Positions 57,740 to 64,000 of a stretch of 64,000 bases of DNA are shown in pieces. The stretch is from Ophiosphaerella korrae (lineage: Eukaryota; Ascomycota; Dothideomycetes; Pleosporales; Phaeosphaeriaceae). How positions within the stretch are numbered: the stretch's first letter is position 1; every line of letters begins with the position of its first letter. Under the pieces are notes generated by a model, which searched no databases, was not told the origin of the DNA, and saw only the letters and a list, made by a program, of their open reading frames with translations. The position numbers and the translations under genes are program-made. Where the stretch lies: NCBI GenBank assembly GCA_028456385.1, contig JALNQF010000004.1, forward strand, positions 615,418-679,417, in the 5' to 3' direction.

Positions 57740-59190
57740 TACATACAAACTCAACTAAGATAGCTACTTTCTTAAGTGCAAAGCTTAGATTGTAGTACGT
57801 AGAGACCTCTAAATAATTAATTTAATATAATTAACTTACGCTACTATATTAGTAGCGCGCTTGTTTTAAACTATAATAGCAATTGTAGCTAAGTTTAACC
57901 TAGAAGTAGCTTAGTATAACGTTATTAGAGCTTTCCTCTACGTATATAGAGATTATTAACTAGTAGTTATCTACGAGCTCCTAGATAGGTTTAAAGTAGC
58001 TAGTAAGTACGTTAAGCTTAATTAAGCGCTATATAGCCTTAAAGACTTACTACTCCTCTAGTATAAGGAGCTCTTAAGAACGCTTAAACAAGCTAGTCTT
58101 ATAGTCTTAAAAGAAGAGCTATACTTATTCTATAATAAGGAGCGTAAAATACTCTTTCTCTTCTACGTTAACGATATATTAGTAATATATTACAAAATCT
58201 ACTAATTAGAAGCTTACTAAATCGTTAAGAGAATTAAACGAGCCTACAATATAGAAGACAAAGGCCTAGTAAGCTAGTTCCTAGGCGTACGAGTAATATA
58301 GAGTTAGCTAGATAAGACTATTACGCTCGTCTACAATAAGTATATTAACAAGATAGCAAAAAAGTTTAATCTCGTAAGCTCTATAAGCTTTCTAACAACT
58401 CTATTACTAGTAGAAGAGCTATAGCTAAGTAAAGGAGAGGCCTTAAAGTGTAAAATTAAGGACTACTAGGAGCAAGTAGGATCTATCTTGTACATAGTAA
58501 TAATAGTGCAACTAGACGTTATATTTATAGCTACTAAGCTCTCTTAATATCTTACAAATCTAAGCTAAAAGTATCTTAAAGTAGTAAACTAAGTTATTGT
58601 TTACCTATATAGAACTTAGCACCTATTAGTCTAGTACAGCAAGTAGTAAGATAGCTAGTAGTAAGATAGTAAGTAGTAAGATAGTAAGTAACAAGGTACT
58701 AAGCTACTTATATGCAGAGACGCGTTGTTTACTAATAATCTAGTAACGCGCTACTTATCTTATAGCTATATTGTAATACTCTTTAGTAGAGTAGTAATAT
58801 AGAAAGTAGCGCAATAAGCTATAGTAACTACTTCTACTACTAAAGCTAAGCTACTTGCGCTTAAGTATATAAGTAAAGAAGTAATAGTACTAAAAAGGCT
58901 CTTTTAAGAGCTTATATTAGACCTAGGAGCTACTTAGATAATCTTCTATAATAATTAGTAAATAATTAGACTTGTTATAGGTAAAAATAAGAGAGTAATA
59001 ACGCGCTTACGTTACGTAGATATATAAAATATATAGCTAAGACAAGAGTACGCTAGAGGCTTATTTTAAGTCTCTTATATACTAACAAGCGAGATACTAG
59101 TAGATAGCCTAACTAAGCACCTCCTAGAGTAGTAGTTTAAGAGATTTAAAGCTTACCTTAACTTTAAAGATATATAAGCTAAGCTTAAGT
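57740..59190 (+). pseudogene. Copia reverse transcriptase and RNase H relic
   Basis: RT blocks: NLEVAQYNVIRAFLYVYRDY, LNQALYSLKDLLLLQYKELL and FLFYVNDILVIYY (YVDD turned to YVND at 58164-58175), then QFLGVRVI and a KLSQYLTN block. RNase H follows: VIWKVAQQ and TTSTTKAKLLALKY, then HVDI.WLRQEYARG. Many sense codons have become TAG or TAA. The layout is standard copia. Confidence 0.75.
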
Positions 59191-59760
59191 TATAAGAATT
59201 ATAAAAGTAGAGTATAGAGCTATAAAGAAGTCTTTAAATTAAAGCGCTAAAGCGTAGAGCTAAAGCTTAGAGCTAAGCTTAAAATAAAGTATCTATTTAA
59301 AATATAAGATTAATAAACTTATTAAGAAGCGCTCTTACGCGTAGACAACGCGTAAAAGCCTCTTTAGCTTAAGCGTCCCTAGCTAGTAGAGTAGTAACAG
59401 CCTCTATTGTAAAGGCAGCGTTAGTAAGCGTAGTAGTAGTAAGATTATAGGTAGAGGTAAAAGTAGTAGTAGTAGTAGGCGTAGGTATAAGTATAGGTTA
59501 AGGCGGGGGTAGAGGTAGTAGAGGAGTCTAAAAACCTAGAGTCTTCTCTATAACCTTACTAAGTAGCACGCAGAAAGTCTTTTAAAGAGCCTTAAGCTCC
59601 CTCTCTAGAGCCTTACAGGCCTAGGTAGTAATAAGAGTAATAGTAGTATAGTAAGTAATCTTAGGGCTATAATACAAGTTAGTTAACTAATATTAGATAA
59701 AGAGCTAGAGTAGCTCTTAAAGCAGTAAATTAAAGAGCTAGAGTAGCTTTTTAAATTAAC

Positions 59761-59970
59761 TTACATAGGAACGCAGCTATAGCTACTAGTAGTATAGCGT
59801 ATATAACGCTAAACCTCCTCCCTAAGGGAGTTATAGTAGCTCCTATTAGAGTAGCCTACTAACGCGCTACAAGCGCAGCAGAGGTAGGGCTCCTTATAGA
59901 GAGTACCTACAACCCCCTTAGGAGAGGAGGCACGAGAAGGTAGGAGCGAGGGCGTCTATAGTACTAGAGT
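59761..59970 (-). pseudogene. Antisense Cys-rich reading-frame relic inside the copia element
   Basis: On the minus strand one frame reads PKGVVGTLYKEPYLCCACSA, LVGYSNRSYYNSLREEV, stop, RYIRYTTSSYSCVPM. Reversing the RIP-type changes only at the expected sites (Tyr from Cys, stop from Gln) leaves a pattern of C-x2-C pairs and a C-x2-C-x5-C-type end before VPM. Such short Cys motifs are known in accessory proteins carried by some fungal elements. On plus the same region gives only low-complexity Ser/Gln/Val sequence. Limits are uncertain, and it may be longer at the 5' side, across a Lys-rich start near 60.0 kb. Confidence 0.45.
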
Positions 59971-59981
59971 CTTTTTAGTGT

Positions 59982-59996
59982 ACTTCTTCTTCTTCT

Positions 59997-60044
<48 letters not shown>

Positions 60045-60050
60045 CAGTAG
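59982..60050. repeat. TTC and AGT trinucleotide microsatellites
   Basis: Five TTC units (59982-59996) followed by about fifteen AGT units (59998-60043) and an imperfect extension. It lies in the extra 3' part of the copia element. Confidence 0.95.
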
Positions 60051-60381
60051 CTTTAGAAGTAGTATAAGAGCAAGATATACAAGTATAAGTAGCTTTCTTA
60101 GCTTTACTCTACAAAAACAAGTTAGTATAACAATTACTAATATAAAAAGTAAGCTTTAAAAGCTTTAAAAATAGCAACTTATAATAGCTATAATAATAGT
60201 TACTAAAGAGTTTACGAGGCTAAAAAAACTCTAAATATACTACGCGTAGTACACGAGCGCTTAGTACCTATATACGAGCCTAAAATAAATAGAATCGTAA
60301 GTAAAGTTATTTTTAACTAAGTTTAGATAACTACTATAATACTTATTAAATAGCTCTGCTGCGCAGCTTACCTAGAGAGTA

Positions 60382-60546
60382 TATTATAAGTTAGAGTTCT
60401 ACTCTATACAATTTAGGTAAGCCTATAGTAGTAAGTAAGCTACACAAGCTATTTAAGCTACTCTACTATATATAAGTAGCTTAGCTTAGATAGCTCTTTA
60501 ATTAATAATTATCTCTTACTTATTTCTAAGCTCGCATCTTACAATA
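60382..60546. repeat. 3' LTR of the copia element
   Basis: 165 bases matching the 5' LTR. It starts TATTATAAGTTAGAG and ends CTTACAATA; the terminal CA has become TA. Differences from the left copy are nearly all C/T or G/A (for example GAGCTCTGC versus GAGTTCTAC), so they date from mutation after insertion. Confidence 0.9.
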
Positions 60547-60551
60547 GTATA
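60547..60551. repeat. Target-site duplication, right copy (GTATA)
   Basis: Right member of the GTATA pair flanking the copia element. After it the gypsy sequence resumes. Confidence 0.8.
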
Positions 60552-63500
60552 CTATATCTTAATAATAGAAATACCTAAAAAGAATAGATACTAAAAAGGA
60601 GTTAATAAAATAATAAACTTAAAATATCTAGTATACTTTAAAGTATTATAGATATTATACTTAGATAAGAATTATATTATATATAGAAACCCTAAAGTAA
60701 ATAATAGTATATAGCTTATAAGAAGAAGAGGCTATAACTATATAAGAGTAATTCTAGTAAAAGATATCTAAGGATAAAAAATAATCTTAGAAGAAAGTTA
60801 CGTAGTAGTAAGGCCTAGACTAAAACTATCTAAGAAATATATCTAAAGAAGACTATAGTATAAATATACGTATAATAAATATCTAAAGTATAAAGAATAT
60901 AAACTTAAAGTAAAGCTATAGCTTTAGAAGAATAGATAATTTATAAAATTACCTAAGTAAAAATAGCTAGAAGGTATAAGAGGCCTATATATTATAAAGA
61001 TAAGTATATACTAAAGAAAGAAAGTATAACTAATAATTAATAGTAAAGCTATAAGAAACTTTATATTAAAGAAGTTTATAGAAATATAAGGAATATATTA
61101 TATAATAAAAAAGTACTCTTAATAATTAAGTATAATTAAAGGAAAACTATTCTAAGAACCTATTAGGTTTAAGATAGTTCTTTTTATACTAGAACTAGAA
61201 AAAAAAAATAGAGTTATAGATATAATAATAATTAGTAGTAAGTAGGGTATAGTGTTTAGAATACTATAGTTGTAGATAGCTAGCTTATATATTAGTTAAG
61301 GAATAGGTAAAATTAACTACTATAAAATAGATATATTAAAGGCTAATATAAGTACCTATAAAGGAGAATTCCTAGAAGAATATAAGAAATAAGAAAAATA
61401 ACTTATAGAACCTAAAGAATATCTTCTAAAATATTAGCTATAGGATTTAGTAATAGACTTAGAAAAAGATAAAAATATAAAATAGAGCCTAGTTTATAGA
61501 AAAATAGAAGAAAAATCTAAGATTAAATAAGTATTTATTAAAAATATAATAAAAAAAAGATAGATATAAGAATCTAAATCCTTAGTAGTATATAGACTTA
61601 TATTTATAAATAAAGAAGAGATAAGTAATAAAAGACTTTACGTAGATTTTAGAAAAACTAATATAATTATAAATAAGAACTAATACCTCTTACTATAAAT
61701 AGATAAAATACAAGATAAGCTATAAAAAGTAAAGATCTTTATAAAACTAGATATCTAAAACACTTACTACTAGATTAGAATTAAAAAAGGTAATAAATAG
61801 AAAATAGTATTTAGAATATAATATAAACTATATAAATACCTAGTTATACTTTTTAGATTAATAAATATACTAGTAGCTTTCTAAGAAAGAATTAATATAG
61901 TACTAAGAGAATACTTAAACGTATTTATATTTATATATCTAGATAATATCCTTATATTTTTAGAAATAGAAGAAGAATACGTATAATATATATATAAAGT
62001 ACTAGAAAGACTAGTAGAGAGTAAATTATTTCTTAAAATAAGAAAATATAAATTCTATATAAAAGAAATAGACTTTCTAAGATTTATTATTAAACTAAGA
62101 AAGATTAAGTTAATTAATAAATAGCTAATACTAAAAAACCTAAAAGAGGTATAATAATTCTATAGACTAGTAAACTTTTATAGAAAGTTAATAGTAAGAT
62201 AGTCTAAAGATATAAAACCTATAATAAAACTTATAAAAAAAGATATACTATATAAATAAATAGAAGAATATAATAAAGTATTTAATAAGATTAAAAGAAA
62301 GTTTATAGAAAACCTAGTTATTAGAATATATAACCTAGACCTACTAGTAATAGTAAAAATAGACGTATCTAACTTAGTCTATAGAATAGTACTAATATAA
62401 GAAGACCTAAGGACTAAATAAAAATACTTAGTTAAATACTTCTCTAAGAAAATAAAGCTAGTAGAGCTTAACTACTTAATTTATAATAAAGAAATACTAG
62501 TAATTTATATAGTATTTAAATAATAGAGAGTATACCTATAAAAAGTAAAGTACTAAATAAAGGTTTATATAGACTATAAAAACCTTATAAGATTTATAAT
62601 AAATAAAGAACTATTATAATACTATATAAGATAGTAAGAATTCCTATTAATATTTAATTTAGAAATTATATATATAAAAGAGAAAAATAACTAATTTATA
62701 AACTTTCTTAGTAGAAGACTAGATTTATAAAAGGAAGTAAATACTACTAGTATAGTTCTAGTTAAGAATAAAGAAAGATACCTAGTCCTAAATATACTTA
62801 AAATAGCTATAATACTTAAAAGAAAGAATAGTAAGCTAGATAAATAGATTTAGAAAATAATATAAGAAGTACTTAAAGAAATAAAGAAACTAGAAATCTA
62901 AGAAGAATTTATATAAGCTTATAGAATAATATATATCTTAAAAAAGATTTAAAGAGAATTTATATAATAATTCTATAAATTACTAGTATATAGATACTAA
63001 GAAATTAATAAAACTCTAGATAGACTACTATAAAACTACTATATCCTAAGAGTAAAATAGCTAGTAATAGAAGTACTATAATACTATATAGAATACTATA
63101 AAAATAAATATAGTAGATATATACTATATAAAATACTATAACTAGTAGAAGTACTAAAATAACTATATAGAGTTATTATAATAGACTTTATTATAAAGTT
63201 ACTTAAGTCTAAAGACCTAATATTAAGGACTAAATATAATAGAATTCTAATAATAGTAAATAAACTTATAAAGTACTTATACTTTAGACTATATAAAGAG
63301 AAAAGTAGGATAGAGGTTACTATATATTAGGTTCTAAGAACTATAATTAGTTAATATAGACTACTAGATAAGATAATTATAGATAGAGATATAAAGTTTA
63401 TATTAAAACTATAGGGAATAATAATAGTATAATTAAGAGTTAGATATATAATATTAATAGTATACTACCTATAGATAGATAGATAATTAGAACGTATAAA

Positions 63501-64000
63501 CTAGATAGTAGAATAGTACTTAAGGTGTTACCTTAACTATAACTAAAATAACTAGGTATAGCTACTACCTATAGTATAATTAGTATATAATAGCGTAAAG
63601 AATATAGTAATAAGAGTCTTACTTATCTTTATAAACTATAGATTTAACTCTAGTATATATTAAATACTAAGAACTAAGAAATCCTAGTCTTTAAGAAGAA
63701 AAAACCTTACTAATAGACTTAGAGATATATACAATTAACTAAAATAAGACGTAGAATTCCTATATAATTAAATAGTAAAGTACTATAACAAAAAATACTA
63801 AAAGAGACTTTAATTTAAAAAGAGAGAAAAAGTATAGTTAGTATAAAAGAAGATAAAAAGTAAACAACTAACGTATTCTATTAGCGAAGTAGCTATATTA
63901 CTAAGATAGCTACTCTAAAATACACTAAAAAATCGAAAATTTAATATCTAATATCTTAATAACTATACTATAATAACTTCTAAAAATTTAATAGATTAAA
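60552..64000 (+). mobile_element. Ty3/gypsy-type retrotransposon, right part (pol), RIP-degraded, runs off the window
   Basis: Continuation of the element split at 53758. A protease-side region (60.6-61.5 kb) leads into reverse transcriptase at 61.62-62.2 kb: LYVDFRKTNIIINKN, KIFIKLDI.NTYYQIRIKKG, FIYLDNILIFLEIEEEY. The catalytic YLDD reads YLDN at 61936-61947. RNase H follows (62.3-62.8 kb), then the integrase core (63.1-63.5 kb: IIIDFIIKLLKSKDLI and IIDRDIKFILKL) and the integrase C-terminal domain to the end (63.6-63.9 kb: YNSVKNIVIRVLLIFINYRF, FLYNQIVKYYNKKYQK). RT before integrase identifies gypsy. The 3' LTR lies outside the window. CpA and TpG are almost absent. Confidence 0.85.
61620..62200 (+). 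pseudogene. Gypsy reverse transcriptase relic
   Basis: Read through stops: LYVDFRKTN, then YPLPLIDKIQDKL-like text, KIFIKLDIQNTYYQIRIKKG with Q at a TAA, IYLDNILIFLE with the second catalytic Asp changed to Asn, and KYKFYIKEIDFLRFIIKLRK. Order and spacing are those of gypsy RT. At least five stops lie within it. Confidence 0.75.

Larger units (their letters stand above)
53759..60546 (+). mobile_element. Complete Ty1/copia LTR retrotransposon, RIP-degraded, nested in a gypsy element
   Basis: 6788 bp, bounded by 165-bp LTRs and a GTATA duplication. Reading through stops on plus, the order is gag (about 54.1-55.1 kb), protease (55.15-55.5 kb), integrase (55.9-56.7 kb), reverse transcriptase (57.8-58.6 kb) and RNase H (58.7-59.2 kb), with integrase before RT as in copia. 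The longest remaining open frame is 118 codons (55149-55505, protease region). Catalytic YVDD of RT is YVND at 58164-58175. The 1.2 kb between RNase H and the 3' LTR is extra and holds an antisense Cys-rich relic. CpG is often kept while CpA/TpG is scarce, the RIP pattern. It is inactive. Confidence 0.88.

Noticed and set aside
1..64000. CRISPR arrays, rRNA genes, bacterial operons or plasmid origins
   Set aside because: None seen, and none expected: gene structure and introns are those of a fungal nuclear genome.

Overview
This window is nuclear DNA from a filamentous ascomycete, most likely a dothideomycete of the Pleosporales type. The evidence is protein genes split by many short introns (mostly 45-60 bp, with GT..AG ends and CTRAC-like branch sites), a full set of fungal families (FlbC, Eaf6, Tvp38, Ptc7, 2EXR proteins, DUF3807), and a 12-kb AT-rich block of retrotransposons degraded in the manner of repeat-induced point mutation (RIP). 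All gene models below were built by hand from reading frames, splice sites and family similarity; no search was run.

Layout. 0.6-5 kb: a PAS-rich hybrid histidine kinase. 5-9.6 kb: a long gene-free stretch upstream of flbC (9.6-10.8 kb), a C2H2 regulator of conidiation. 13.2-15 kb: a divergent pair, EAF6 (NuA4) and TFIIS. 15.8-18.9 kb: two tandem 2EXR-type paralogues, the second frameshifted. 19.7-23.2 kb: a DUF3807 protein, a secreted fasciclin protein whose 529-bp intron holds a tRNA-Leu-like sequence, and a metallo-beta-lactamase-fold protein. 23.6-25.6 kb: a PWWP chromatin reader with a C-terminal helical bundle. 28.7-43.8 kb: a dense housekeeping segment with a CBS-domain protein, mitochondrial Ptc7-type phosphatase, SRRM1-like PWI/RS splicing factor, a VPDVP-repeat protein, a small helical protein, FAHD1-like acylpyruvase, a coiled-coil/Zn2Cys6 protein, a CUE-CCCH-SMR protein and Tvp38. 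46.7-48.8 kb: ATP1, the mitochondrial F1 alpha subunit.

From about 49.3 kb the sequence turns into relics (a broken C2H2 gene, hairpin-rich DNA). From about 51.8 kb to the end it is almost pure retrotransposon: a Ty3/gypsy-type element, whose right part runs off the window, split by a complete Ty1/copia element with 165-bp LTRs and a 5-bp target duplication. Both are riddled with TAG/TAA stops and have Cys/His to Tyr and Asp to Asn changes at key sites, as RIP predicts.

The protein genes do not form one pathway. Several act in chromatin and transcript processing (EAF6, TFIIS, PWWP protein, SRRM1-like, CUE-CCCH-SMR) and several in mitochondria (ATP1, Ptc7, FAHD1-like), as is ordinary for a core fungal segment. 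The most unusual observations are the tRNA-Leu-like sequence, whose D-loop is interrupted by a 52-bp insertion that looks like a spliceosomal intron, and an antisense Cys-rich reading frame carried by the copia element between its RNase H and its 3' LTR.
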